From: Symbiodinium natans
Taxonomy: Eukaryota; Sar; Dinophyceae; Suessiales; Symbiodiniaceae
DNA: 64,000 bases
Reading direction: 5' to 3'
Assembly: GCA_905221605.1 (NCBI GenBank)
Contig: CAJNDS010000587.1
Location: forward strand, 28,501-92,500
A program made the position numbers and the translations under genes. The notes under the pieces are model-generated. The model saw only the letters and a list, made by a program, of their open reading frames with translations, was not told the DNA's origin and made no database searches. Shown here in pieces: positions 22,257 to 32,501 of the stretch (the stretch's first letter is position 1; every line of letters starts with the position of its first letter).

Positions 22257-23204
22257 TTTGTATCGAAGTAGCAGGTAGTAACATGTTTCTTGAGAATGCA
22301 GGATTGTAGCAGGGAGGGGTCCTGCTAACCTTGTTGTGATGAGGGGTCCCTAAACCCTAAACCGCCTGAAAGCCCTACACCCTACACCCTGAAACCTGAA
22401 GACCCTCAAGCCTGGGCCTTACACCGAAGCTTCGGGGTTTAGGGTTTAGGGTGTAGAGTTTAGGGTTTAGGGCTCAGGGTTTAGGGATTCAGGGTGTAGG
22501 GACCCGAAAATTCCTAAACCCGACACAAGCTTCAGTGAGGCCTCAGGGCTTGTGCAACTGCTGAGGTGGCCCGACGGATCTCCTCCCGGCCGGGGGGCCA
22601 CCCAGGGTTCGTCTGACGTTAGGGGTTTAGGGTTTGGGGGGTTGAGGGGTTGAGGGTTTAGGGTTTAGTGTTTAGGGTTTAGGGTTTAGGATTTAGGATT
22701 TAGGGTTTAGGAGCCTTAGGGGTCTTAGGGGTCTTGGGGGTTCTTGGGGTCTGGGGGGTCTTGGGGGTCTGGGGGGTCTTGGGGTCTTGGGGGGTCTAGG
22801 GTTTCTAGCAAAACTAAACCCTACACCCTACACCCTAGACCCTAAACCCAAAACCCTTCATTGGACCATGCTTAGGGTCCATTCTTCGCTGTGGGGGGGG
22901 GGGGGGGGGGATGGTTAGGTGCCGTCGCCCGAAGCCCGAGACGGGGTCCCTTCTCATTCTTTGTGCTGAGGCACCAAGAAATCAGGGTTTAGGGTTTAGG
23001 GTTCAGGGTTTAGGGTACAGCAACCCTGAACCGCCTGAACCCTTAAGCCCTAAACACTTAAACCCTAAACCCTGAATGAGACCCCGAACGCGGCCTAAAC
23101 CCTTAAAGTCGAAATCCTCAATTTGACCCTGAGCGCCCAAACCCTGAACCCTTAAAACCTGCACCCTGACTTAAACCCCTGAACACACACAAAACGCCCA
23201 AGCC

Positions 23205-23308
23205 TTGGGATGTTCCCCCTTATACTAACAGTCAGTCCTGAGTATGGATTACCATAGGGGGTACTATCGTCCCGATGAAGGACTGTTGAAGAAGGGGGAA
23301 CATCCCAA
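23205..23308. mobile_element. MITE, family E, near-complete copy
   Basis: TTGGGATGTTCCCCCTTATA, then CTAACAGTC, are mirrored by GGACTGTTGAAGAAGG and GGGAACATCCCAA. Confidence 0.75.
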
Positions 23309-24162
23309 CCTAAACCTTAGACCCCTTTAGACCCCAAACCCTAGAACCTTGACCCTAAACCCTAAAGTTCTTTTTCTTTTAGGGCTCACGCCCCAGGCCT
23401 GTTTCACTGACGTTTCGGCTCCCGGCCTGCGCGAAGGTGTTTCTGGGGTTTAGGGTTCAGGGTACCGGGTTCAGGGTTCAGGGTGCAGGGTTTAGGGTTT
23501 AGGGTTTAGGGTTTAAGGTTTAGGGTTTACGGTTTAGGGTTTGGAGCTCAACCGAAATTTATCCGGTTTAAGGGTTTGAGGGGTTAGGGTGTAGGATCCA
23601 GTCGACCACCAATGTTGTTTTTTGTTTGGCTTTCGGCGGTTTTGAGAGTTTTCAGGGTTGACTGGAGGTTTGTGAAGGTCGTTTTGTTTTTTTTTGTTTT
23701 TTTCGTTTTTTAGGTTTGAGAATCACCCTTAGTGCAGAAGTCAGGTGGCTGCTCATATGGGGGACTGTTCCAAGTTAACGTCCCCTGAACTGCAACGTAT
23801 TCCATATATGTTTTCTACCTACTTATTTATCTCTCTCTACATCCATAGCATACATATACCTGCACACAGAAACACGATGATACGTCCTTCACAGTCGAAA
23901 TCTCCAAAAGGGATCCTACCGAGCCTGGCGCCCCAAATCCTAAAGCCCAAGGTTTACTCCCTGGGCCCTATGCCCAACACCACTCCTAGGTTGAAATAGT
24001 CCCCCTTCTACTAACAGACCATTAGGGATGCTTATTGGGGAGGAGGGGGTACTATAATTCCTAAATCCCAATGTGGCCCGCAGGGGTTTAGGAAGCCCAA
24101 AGCCGGTGTCCTGACGCATGGACTCCGTCATTAGCCAGCATCTCTTGCAGTCGTCCTAAACC

Positions 24163-24278
24163 CGAATCCCTATGAAGGACCCTAAACCCTAAACCCTAAA
24201 CCCTAAACCCTAAACCCTAAACCCTAAACCCTAAACCCTAAACCCTAAAGCCTAGTATAAGGGGGGGACATCCCAACT
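24163..24278. mobile_element. MITE, family E right half invaded by a CCCTAAA array
   Basis: The family sequence TCCCTATGAAGGAC is followed by about ten CCCTAAA units (24180-24248). It then resumes as TAGTATAAGGGGGGGACATC. In intact copies GGACTGTTAGTATAAGG is contiguous, so telomere-like DNA replaces about 4 bp (TGTT) exactly inside the element. Confidence 0.72.
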
Positions 24279-24805
24279 CCCAGGTTTAAGGCATGCAGCT
24301 TACTTGGCCTCCAAACCGCTCGTTCAGAGTTTGAACCCCAAACCCTAAACCCTAAATGGGGCTGCTGGTGTGGAATCCTGCCCTGCATGAGGGCTGAGAG
24401 AAAAATACTCTGCCAGCAAGATGTAGGTCGTGAGCCGGCCAGGTTGTTGACAGAGTCGAAGTTTTCCCGATGGCCAGGAGCTTAGTTGGAGCATTTTGCT
24501 CCTGGAAGACATGTGGGTCTCAACTCTTCCCGATTGTGCCTGAGACTAGACTCTCAGGACCCTCAACCCCAACCCTAAACCCTACGGCCTAAGCCCTAAA
24601 CCCTAAACCCTGGACCCTAAACCCCAGACCGCGAACTTGGATGCCTTGTCAGTTCGCGAAGAGGAGGGATCTTAGAGGTGCCGCAGCTTTTGGCTGCATG
24701 TTTCAGGCAGCTTGAATGCGAGCCTACGAAGGACCAGCCTATTGGCGCACCATTGTGTTTACATGCGCGGCAGTTTATTTATGTTCTGTGGCTAGATGGA
24801 GTAGT

Positions 24806-24914
24806 ACTTGAGGGTTCATGGGTACTTATGAGTAGGGTAAGAAGTAGGGTAGCGATGGTTATACCCTTACTTAGGATATTTAAAACCCTACTTATGTGTA
24901 CCCATGAACCTCCA
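24806..24914. mobile_element. MITE, family F
   Basis: ACTTGAGGGTTCATGGGTAC is mirrored by GTACCCATGAACCTCCAA, with ACTTATGAGTAGGGT and ACCCTACTTATGTG pairing internally. Confidence 0.7.
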
Positions 24915-25435
24915 AACCCTAAACCTAAACCCCAAACCCAAAACCCTAGTAGAATCTAGGCCATGGTGGAGCACTCCTGTCCCTGACTTCGCCAGCTTGA
25001 AATCGCTCCCTTAGGGGCAAAGGCCAGCATGTGTCCACACACACCTAAGAGCTCCGAAGCCCTAGACTTCGTGGTAGAATTTCCAGGAAGGAGGTCCTAC
25101 ATAAACATGGGACTTTTTGGTGAAGGTCAAAGCGACCAGGATAAGAAACAGTTCAAACAATCTACAAGCCACCAAAGACCTTTGGACCCCAGACCCTCTA
25201 GACCCTCCAAAACCAATTCAGCTGTAGACCCTCAACCCCAAGCCCTACCTGGGACTCTATTTACCTCCAGCTTAGTAGTAACTACCCCTTGATTCGCAGG
25301 TAGAACCCCTTTAAACTGTAGGTAAAGAGAGCCCTAAACCCTAAGCCCTATGCCCTAAGCCCTAAGCCCTAAAACCCTAACCCTAAACCCTAAACCCTAA
25401 ACCCTAAACCCTAAACCCTAGGAAAGCCCTGAGCC

Positions 25436-25537
25436 ATGGCTGGGTCCTCCCCCCGGCGCCGGGCCGCGCGGCTTTTGTGCGTCGCAGCGCTTGCGGCGGC
25501 CGCCTTGTTGCCGCCTGGCACGATGAGTTTGGTTTAG
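25436..25537 (+). CDS. Possible signal-peptide exon (33 codons)
   Basis: An ATG in ACCATGG-like context (GCCATGGCTGGG) opens a frame with an Arg-rich start (SPRRRAARLL) and an alanine/leucine-rich core (VAALAAAALLPPG). It ends at a TAG made by the adjoining TTTAGGG array. The composition and codon use are unlike the flanking repeats and fit a secretory signal or targeting peptide. The real exon probably ends at a splice site before the array. The downstream exon was not identified. Confidence 0.35.
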   Translation: MAGSSPRRRAARLLCVAALAAAALLPPGTMSLV

Positions 25538-25659
25538 GGTTTAGGGTTTGGGGTTTGGGGTTTAGGGTTTAGGGTTTAGGGTAGTTTAGGGTTTAGGGTT
25601 TGGGGTTTAGGGTTTAGGGGTTTAGAGTTTAGGGTTTAGGGTTTAGGATTTAGGGGGTT

Positions 25660-25763
25660 CTTGGTAGCCCATGGGTACCCGTTTCCCTTTTGTTGGTTCA
25701 AGGTGCCCTTATTGAGCAACCGAAAAAGGTGTGCCCTTTTTGTATTATGGTTACTGGGCTACT
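25660..25763. mobile_element. Introner-type element, family A
   Basis: CTTGGTAGCCCATGGGTACC is mirrored by GGTTACTGGGCTACT. The interior TTTTGTTGGTTCAAGGTGCC is typical. A TTTAGGG array adjoins it on the left. Confidence 0.7.
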
Positions 25764-26379
25764 ATGATTTCCGCTGGCGCCCACTTTCGCCTAGGTGACT
25801 GGGGAACCGTTTAGGATTTGGGTTTTTAGGTATTTAGGGTGTTTTGGCATCCTAATTTAATATGAGCTATTTCCCAAAATAGAGGAGCCTCTTACATGCC
25901 CCAAAACAGTATACGCCTGATTCTGGGAAGCCAAGCCAACCATGGTTTTACAAAACCTCCATATTCGGGGCTCCTTCGCTACAGGGTTTAGGGTTTCGGG
26001 TGGGTTAGAGACCCTAAACCCTAAACCCTAAACCCTAAACCCTAAACCCTAAACTGTGACGAAATTGCCCTGTCTTGCGGGATTGGGTGGGAATGGACAC
26101 GATATTCCCTGCAGTTCCTAAGAGCTCTTGAAGTGAAAAGTGTGCTTCCTGAGGAAGTTTAGGGCTTAGGGTTTGGGGTTTAGGGTGTAGGGTTTAGGGT
26201 TTAGTTGGGGGTTTAGTTCGTAGTTCAGCCAGGAGATCATATACTACAGCAGCAAGAAATAGCTTGACAAGTAAGCCAAGGTACATGGTGACCTTAGGAA
26301 GGGTGCAGCCCGAAACCCGCCTGATCCGTGCAAACCCTAAACCCTCTAAGCCCTACACCCTGTAAATCCTTAACCTCAA

Positions 26380-26812
26380 ACCCCAACCTCCAAACCCCAA
26401 ACCCTAAACCCCAAACTCCAAACCCCTAACCCCAAACCCTAACCCCAAGCCCCAAACCCCAAGCCCCACACCCCAAACCTCAAACCCCTAAACCCTAAAC
26501 CCTAAACCCCTAAACCCTAAACCCCTAAACCCTAAACCCTAAACCCCTAAACCCTAAACCCCTAAACACCCCAAACCCCAAGCCCTAAACCCCAAACCCC
26601 CAAACCCCCAAACCCCCAAACCCCCAAACCCCCAAACCCCAAAAAACCCCCAAAACACCCAAACCCCACCCCCAAACCCCCCCAACCCCAAACCCAAACC
26701 CCAAACCCCAAACCCCCAAACCCCCAACAAACCCCCAAACCCCAACCCCCAAACCCCAAACCCCAAACCCTAAACCCTAAACTCCAAACCCTAAACCCTA
26801 AACCCTAAACTC
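26380..26812. repeat. CCCCAAA / CCCCAAAC / CCCTAAA compound array
   Basis: CCCCAAA, CCCCCAAA and CCCCTAAA units run for about 430 bp with sub-blocks of uniform spacing. The apparent Gly/Trp/Leu/Phe minus-strand frames (26554-26766) are repeat translations. Confidence 0.9.
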
Positions 26813-26839
26813 CGGCACCTTCAAGTAGGGCTTGCGAGG

Positions 26840-26943
26840 ATGAGCTGGAAGCCTCGCTGCGGAGCTGCCGTTGCTTTCGGGCTCTCCTCGCTGGGCTTGC
26901 TGGCGGATGGCCTGACCTACCGGCACCTGAATGAAGGAACTTG
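26840..26943 (+). CDS. Possible signal-peptide exon
   Basis: ATG at 26840 starts a frame reading MSWKPRCGAAVAFGLSSLGL and continuing LLADGLTYRHLNEGTW, up to the start of a TTTAGGG-type block. The basic start, hydrophobic core and polar end resemble a secretory signal peptide. It sits between telomere-like arrays, as the candidate at 25436 does. The remainder of the gene is not recognised. Confidence 0.35.
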
Positions 26944-27535
26944 GGGTTTAGGGTTCAGGGTTTTGGGTTCAGGGTTTAGGGTTTAGGGTTGCAGCATGCA
27001 GGAAAAAATGCATTAGGTCGCAGGTTTAGGGTTTCTGGGGTTGGTGGGCTGATAGGGTCTACAGGTTTGGGACTTCGGGTTGTGGTTGAGGCGTCAAAGT
27101 ACCAGATTTAGGCCCTGCTCCTGGCCCAAAGGGTCTTGGCTTTCCTTCTTGTCTACTATTTGCTTAAGAATCCCCTTGAGTACACCCTAAACCCTAAACC
27201 TTAAGCCCCTGTAGAATTCATCCGAGGCAAGGAGCCACTGTGTACTGGCCGAAGATTCTGGATGCTGCTTTGGCCCTGCTTTGGGCCGCCTTCACCCTGC
27301 CCTTGGGTGCATTAGGGTTTTGGGTTTTGGGTTTAGGGTTCAGGGTGCACACAACCTCATTCCCGATGCGTGATTGAGGAAAACTGTGGTTTGAGGTTGA
27401 AGCCGAGACATTGTATATTACATGGTGAGTTCTCAACATTGTGGTCCTTGTTTGGGTACCCTAAGTAAGAGGGGCCGCATAATAATAAGGGCCCCAAAAG
27501 GGATCCTAATTTAGAGACACCACCACATGTCTCTC

Positions 27536-27578
27536 CCTCTATATATATATATATACATATATATACATATATGTATAC

Positions 27579-27633
<55 letters not shown>

Positions 27634-27637
27634 CACA
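27536..27637. repeat. (TA)n / (GA)n compound microsatellite
   Basis: TATATA-rich sequence (27540-27575) is followed by about 27 GA dinucleotides. Confidence 0.95.
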
Positions 27638-28032
27638 CCTAAACTTTAAACCCCAAACCCTGCCATGGTTCACGGGGATACACACTGGAGGCTGCCATGC
27701 TGTCGTGATTTAGCGGCGAGGGTTTCGGGTTTACAGGGGTAGGTTTGAAGTTAATTGCTAACTTTAATGCCTTAGTCCCTTCATCATCCTTTTAATATTA
27801 ATGGGGCCATTAAAAGTATTTTTTTACGGGACCCCAAACCTACCCCACATGTAGGGTTTAGAGATGAGGGTTTTCCTGTCGTCCGAGGCTTTTGACTCTG
27901 ACGAACTGCAGCTGGCTACGCTTGTATGCTGGAGTCATCATCCTCGGTGCCCTTTGCATCGTGTCCTGCCTTTCTACTTGTCTACAGGCAAGGGCTCCGG
28001 GTCTTGCTTGATCCTAAACCCTGAACCCTAAA

Positions 28033-28143
28033 CAAGGACCGGGAGTAGGCCCTTTTTTCCTTTTTTTAGGGTTGGTGTTCCCGAATAATCCCCTCAAAAC
28101 CAAAAGGGCACCCTTTTTATTCCTAGGTTACTCACGGGTCTAG
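28033..28143. mobile_element. Introner-type element, family B
   Basis: AAGGACCGGGAGTAGGCCC is mirrored by CCTAGGTTACTCACGGGTCT. The interior TTTTTTTAGGGTTGGTGTTCC again has a single TTTAGGG unit. Telomere-like repeats flank both sides. Confidence 0.65.
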
Positions 28144-28402
28144 TAAATATTAAACCCTGAACCCTCGTGATTCAGGGTTGGTCTTATGGCTTCATTGCGC
28201 TCAATCCAGGCGCCTAAACCCTAAACCCCAAACCCTAAACCCCAAACCCCAAACCCCAAACCAAGACCTTAAACCCTAAACCCTAAGCCTAAACCCTAAA
28301 CCCTAACTCCCCCCGTCCCCCGCCCAACAAAAAATTGTAATACGTGGTAAGAGCAAAACATGAAACATGAGAAGCCCCTGGGAGGTGCCATGGGTACTGC
28401 AG

Positions 28403-28652
28403 GTCGCCGTGGACCACGTGGACCCTGAGCTGATGCTTGGTAGCCCAGTGGTACCCTTTTCCCTTTTTAGGGTTTGGGGTTTAGGGTTTAGGGTTTCGGG
28501 TTTAGGGTTTAGGGTTTAGGGTTTAAAGTTTAGACCCAAAACAGGGCACCCTGATTTTTAAAAAAATGGCTATTGGGCAGCCAAGGATGAGTCCCATGTC
28601 CCTCCCCAGCAGCACTCGGCGAAAGGTCTTCCGAGCCATGCCCTCGAGCTAA
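28403..28652 (+). CDS. Two C-terminal exons of an unidentified gene, split by a GA-AG introner
   Basis: Exon a ends at 28431, possibly starting after CTGCAG at 28402. It reads VAVDHVDPEL and joins in phase 2 to exon b at 28586, which reads MSPMSLPSSTRRKVFRAMPS and then one Ser before a TAA at 28650. The join is supported by the same rule seen in the PPR and surface-protein genes: GATG precedes the element and GATG starts the next exon, giving a GA donor and a CAAG acceptor. Only these two short exons are recognised and the family is unknown. Confidence 0.4.
28432..28585 (+). mobile_element. Introner, family A, carrying a TTTAGGG array (GA-AG)
   Basis: CTTGGTAGCCCAGTGGTACC is mirrored by GGCTATTGGGCAGCCAAG. 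The loop contains about ten TTTAGGG-type units (28464-28532) in place of the usual 40-bp loop. The target duplication is GATG. Confidence 0.65.
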
Positions 28653-29189
28653 GGGTTAAGGGTTAAGGGTTTAGGGTTTAGGGTTTAGGGTTTAGGGTTT
28701 CGGATTGCATGGTTCGGGTTCAGAGTCGTTGCTTCTGTTTGCTGATGTTTGGTCTGCTGCTCTTATTCAAGGAGATCAAAGAACATGCAACTATCTTTGC
28801 TATGGTCCGGGGCACTTAGAACGTGTAACTTATATGGGTTGGTAGTCTCTTTAAGTAGAGTTTCTGTTTTATAGGGGCATACATTGGGTTCTTAAGGGTA
28901 TCTCGGGGCTACATTAAGGTATAAGGGGAACAGATAAAAAGGACACCGGCCTTTATAACGTATAACTCATCCTAGTCGCCCGGAAGGCTCTAGAATTCTC
29001 GCCCAAGACTCCCGTGGCTCACCCCTGCTTTCGGAACCTGCCCTAAACCCTGAACCCTCAACCCTAAACCCTAAACCCTAAACCCTGAACCCTCAACCCT
29101 AAACCCTGAACCCTGAACCCTGAACCCTGAACCCTGAGCCCTGAGCCCTAAACCCTAAACCCTGAACCCCTAAACCCTAAACCCCTAAA

Positions 29190-29281
29190 TCCCAGGGCAA
29201 GCCTGCGCCGTGGTTACGCTGTACTGGGCCCTGGTGTTTGCCGGCATGGCAGTCGGGGTGGCGGCCAACACCTGGTGTCAC
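29190..29281 (+). CDS. Possible transmembrane exon
   Basis: Between a CCCTAAA/CCCTGAA array and a GGGGTTTGGGGT block, one frame reads ACAVVTLYWALVFAGMAVGV and continues AANTWCHGA before a TGA. The hydrophobic 20-residue run is membrane-helix-like. Codon use is GC-rich, as in the confirmed exons. No partner exon was found. Confidence 0.3.
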
Positions 29282-29510
29282 GGGGCATGAAACCCTGAAA
29301 CCCTGTGTTTGGCGGGTTTGGGGTCTGGGGTCTGGGGTTTGGGGTTTAGGCGTGGTGGGGTTCGGACCCTTACGCCCAAAGAGTCTTAATGCTCAACCCC
29401 CCCCCCCCCGGCAAGAATAAGCAAAACAAAACACCAAACCCCGACCATACCCTCAAAGTGAGCCAAAGCCCGAAACTCGCAACTATGATGCACGTTGTTC
29501 GTTAGCTCAA

Positions 29511-29743
29511 GTTGGTTCATGGTACTTTTTAATCAGTTATAACTGTACTTAGAGAACCCCCTAGTATGGTTACAAGTACACTTCTAAGTACAGTTATGAT
29601 TGGTTAATAACTTTGTGGTACCTTACTGTAACTTTAGATCCTTAGCCTTTTTGGGTTTATTGGGTGTCTTAACAAGGCAGCTAAAACTTTAATTATAGCT
29701 ACCCTTCTGAGTGTAGCCAAGACAAGCACCATGAACCTCCAAG
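29511..29743. mobile_element. MITE, family F, long copy
   Basis: The left end TTGGTTCATGGTACTTTTTA is mirrored by AGCACCATGAACCTCCAAG. Inner parts such as GTTATAACTGTACTTAGAG and TCTAAGTACAGTTATGATTG also pair. At 233 bp it is about twice the usual length, so a nested or partly duplicated copy is likely. Confidence 0.6.
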
Positions 29744-30239
29744 TGGTCGTAATTCAGGCTCTCCATAGAAGTTTCGTTGGGTAGTTGCAAGTACGAGCTT
29801 TCAGTGGTGCTTTCAGGTTTTACGTTTGAAGGTTCGGCTCCCCTCAGAAAAAACGAAAAAAAGGGGCTCCCTTGTTTATAGGGTCTAGGTTTTTTGGGGA
29901 GTTTAGGGTTTCAGGTTTAGGGTTTAGGGCTAGGTTGCTATAGTGCTTGAGGTAATACTGGCGTGTCCCCCGATGGCCAGACGCTTGTTCACGAGAGCCA
30001 GTGGGTGAACGATGCTCGCCTGCATTCGCCTTCGCGGAGCCCCTGAACCGTACAACGGGTAGAGAACCCTGTAAAGCGAAAACAAAAGCCACATTCCATA
30101 AACCCATTAACCCCTAAAAGCACGAACCCCTAAACCCATCAACCCATAAGCCAGACACTCAAGAGCCCTGACCCTAAACCCTAAACCAAGCCCTAAAGCC
30201 CACACCCTGAACCATAAACCACAAACCCTATAAGCCTTA

Positions 30240-30475
30240 AACCCTAAACCCTAAACCCTAAACCCTAAACCCTAAACCCTAAACCCTAAACCCTAAACCC
30301 TAAACCCTAAACCCTAAACCCTAAACCCTAAACCCTAAACCCTAAACCCTAAAACCTAACCCCTAAACCCTAAACCCTAAACCCTAAACCCTAAACCCTA
30401 AACCCTAAACCCTAAACCCTAAACCCTAAACCCTAAACCCTAAACCCTAAACCCTAAACCCTAAACCCTAAACCC
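30240..30475. repeat. Longest pure CCCTAAA array in the window
   Basis: About 33 units are interrupted once by AAAACCTAACCCC near 30352. This exceeds the other arrays and is in CCCTAAA orientation. Unique sequence resumes on both sides, so it is interstitial. Confidence 0.95.
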
Positions 30476-30705
30476 AGCCAAGCCCATCAAGACCCTCAAG
30501 CCTCTCTTGCCTTCAAGCCCCTTCATCCTGATCCCTTGGGCTTAGTGTCAATAGCCCTAAGCCTTATGCTCTGCACCCTCATCATCCTAAATCCGAATCT
30601 AAGCCCTAAACCAGAAACCCTAAACCCCAAACCCTAAACCCCAAACCCTAAACCCTAAACCCTACACCCTAAACCTAAACCCCAAGTTAGGGTTTCGGGT
30701 TTCAC

Positions 30706-30809
30706 CCAGCAGGTCCTGCTTGGAGGTTGCTGGCCGGCATTCTTCCTCGTCCTTGGCGCTTGTACCAGCGCCAGACTCGGGATGCCCAGCTCAATTAACC
30801 CTGCCAGGA
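30706..30809 (+). CDS. Possible hydrophobic exon
   Basis: A frame reading QQVLLGGCWPAFFLVLGACT, then SARLGMPSSINPARK, stops at TAA. It is GC-rich unique sequence between CCCTAAA and CCCCAAA blocks. It could be a targeting or membrane segment; no other evidence. Confidence 0.22.
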
Positions 30810-31236
30810 AGTAAGAGCAAGACCTCAAACCCCAAACCCCAAACCCCAAAACCCCAAACCCTCAACCCTAAACCCTAAACCCTAAACCCCTGCAGCTGAA
30901 ATCAACCCTGCATTCTATGCCACTCTGTAACCTAAAAATCAACCCTTGTAAATCCTAAACTCTAGAAATCCAGGCATCCCACGTCCAGAACTTCGGGCTT
31001 ATAATATTCTAGGGTCTGGAGGGTTCATGCCTTCTGGCATGTTGAAAGCATTCTTGTAAGATAAGTTCAGGTAACGACCAACACATTTTATCTGAGTTTA
31101 GCTGATAACAGACCTAAGTCTGTGCGTGCCTGCGTGCGTGTGTGCGTGCGTGCACATATCTCAGAAGTTCGTTATTAATCACGTTCTTGAGCTTTTCTTG
31201 ACAATAGTTGATTCTGATGTACAAGCTGAAACTATA

Positions 31237-31293
31237 CTAGGACCCAGACTAGGCCCTTATTACCATTTCATCCTTGGTTACTCGTGGGCCTAG
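31237..31293. mobile_element. Short family B element (57 bp)
   Basis: CTAGGACCCAGACTAGGCCC and CTTGGTTACTCGTGGGCCTAG almost abut; the loop of about 40-60 bp found in other copies is missing. It is a minimal, internally deleted copy. Confidence 0.6.
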
Positions 31294-31572
31294 CAAATCC
31301 TACCTAGTCGCAAAGCCGCAAAAAAGTGGATGAGGGCCTGGGGCCGAAGGAGATGGAGGAAGGGAATGTAAAGTATAGTTTTAGGGCTAAGAACCCTAAG
31401 CCCCAAACCCTAAGAAAACCCTGAGCCCTAAAACCGTGAACCCTAAAGGCCTGGCTCAGGTGGGGTTCAATTAGGGTTCAGGTCCCACCAGGACTGGAGG
31501 TTCGACTCTGTGCAGTTTGAGGTGCATACCTTACTCATGACAGAGGGAGCTTCTGCACCATTTCCTTACTGT

Positions 31573-31660
31573 TGGTTAGAAGGGAATGGGGGAATGATGA
31601 ACCCTATATATACATACAATTATGCAAGGCCCTAATTATTCCCTGCTAATTAACAGTAGG
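31573..31660. mobile_element. MITE, family H
   Basis: GTTAGAAGGGAATGGGGGAA is mirrored by ATTATTCCCTGCTAATTAAC, with TATATATA sequence in the loop. Confidence 0.5.
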
Positions 31661-31974
31661 CTTCTTGAAGGTTCAAGGGATTCAAGGGGTGGTGGTAAGT
31701 AGGTTTTCCGAGCTACCCACGAGCCCTCAGACAGACCCTAAACCTTCTCCTGGCTGCGCAAGCATAGCGCGCGCATCGGACCAACTCCCTGCCTGCCCAG
31801 GAGGTACGTGACATCGCGGCTCCTGGCACAGTACGAGTAGCGTTTGACAGCTGTCCGGCATGATGTGCCAAAGATGGCGGCTTAACCCTAAAACCCTAAA
31901 CCCCTAAAAAAGATGGCTTCTGGCGTCCTCCTGTGCGAGAGCGTCATTGAGTGTAGAAGGCCAAGCCTTTCAAA

Positions 31975-32173
31975 CTAGGACCCAGAGTAGGCCCCTATTC
32001 CCTTTCTTTTTCAGGGCTTAGGCTCCCTTATAAGCCCCCTCTTTACACCAAAAAAGTTTTCCCAGAGTAGGCCCCTATTCCATTTCTTTTTCAGGGCTTA
32101 GGCTCCCTTATAAGCCCCCTCTTTACACCAAAGAAGTTTTCCCTTTTTATTTCTGGGTTACTCGTGGGTCTAG
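31975..32173. mobile_element. Family B element with 80-bp internal tandem duplication
   Basis: The termini are CTAGGACCCAGAGTAGGCCC and GGGTTACTCGTGGGTCTAG. The segment from CCCAGAGTAGGCCCC through CACCAAAAAAGTTTT is repeated with a period of exactly 80 bp (31981 and 32061) and nearly identical copies. CAAA before the element and after its TAG may be the target duplication. Confidence 0.75.
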
Positions 32174-32501
32174 CAAATCATGCCTAGCCAGAGCAGTGGC
32201 TGCTTGAGGTCACTTCCAAGACTGTTGGCTGCTATGACACAGAGAATAGGGTTTAGGGTTTAGGGTTTAGGGTTTAGGGTTTAGGGTTTTAGTCCCCCCC
32301 CTTCACCCCATCGCCTTTGCCAGCCACACATTGGTGGCTAGCTTGAGTTTGCATAGTGGCCCTGGAACCTTTGTAGCATCTCGTAGACGATGCAATCTGG
32401 CTTTGAGCGAGGGCGCCCCAAAGCGAGACACGCGCACACACACACAGACACCTCAGACACGCGAAGAGACAGCACATGCGCGTTCAATTTGCAATGGCGT
32501 G

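Noticed and set aside
27357-27638. Leu/Ser repeat frame
   Set aside because: Translation of the GA/CT microsatellite.
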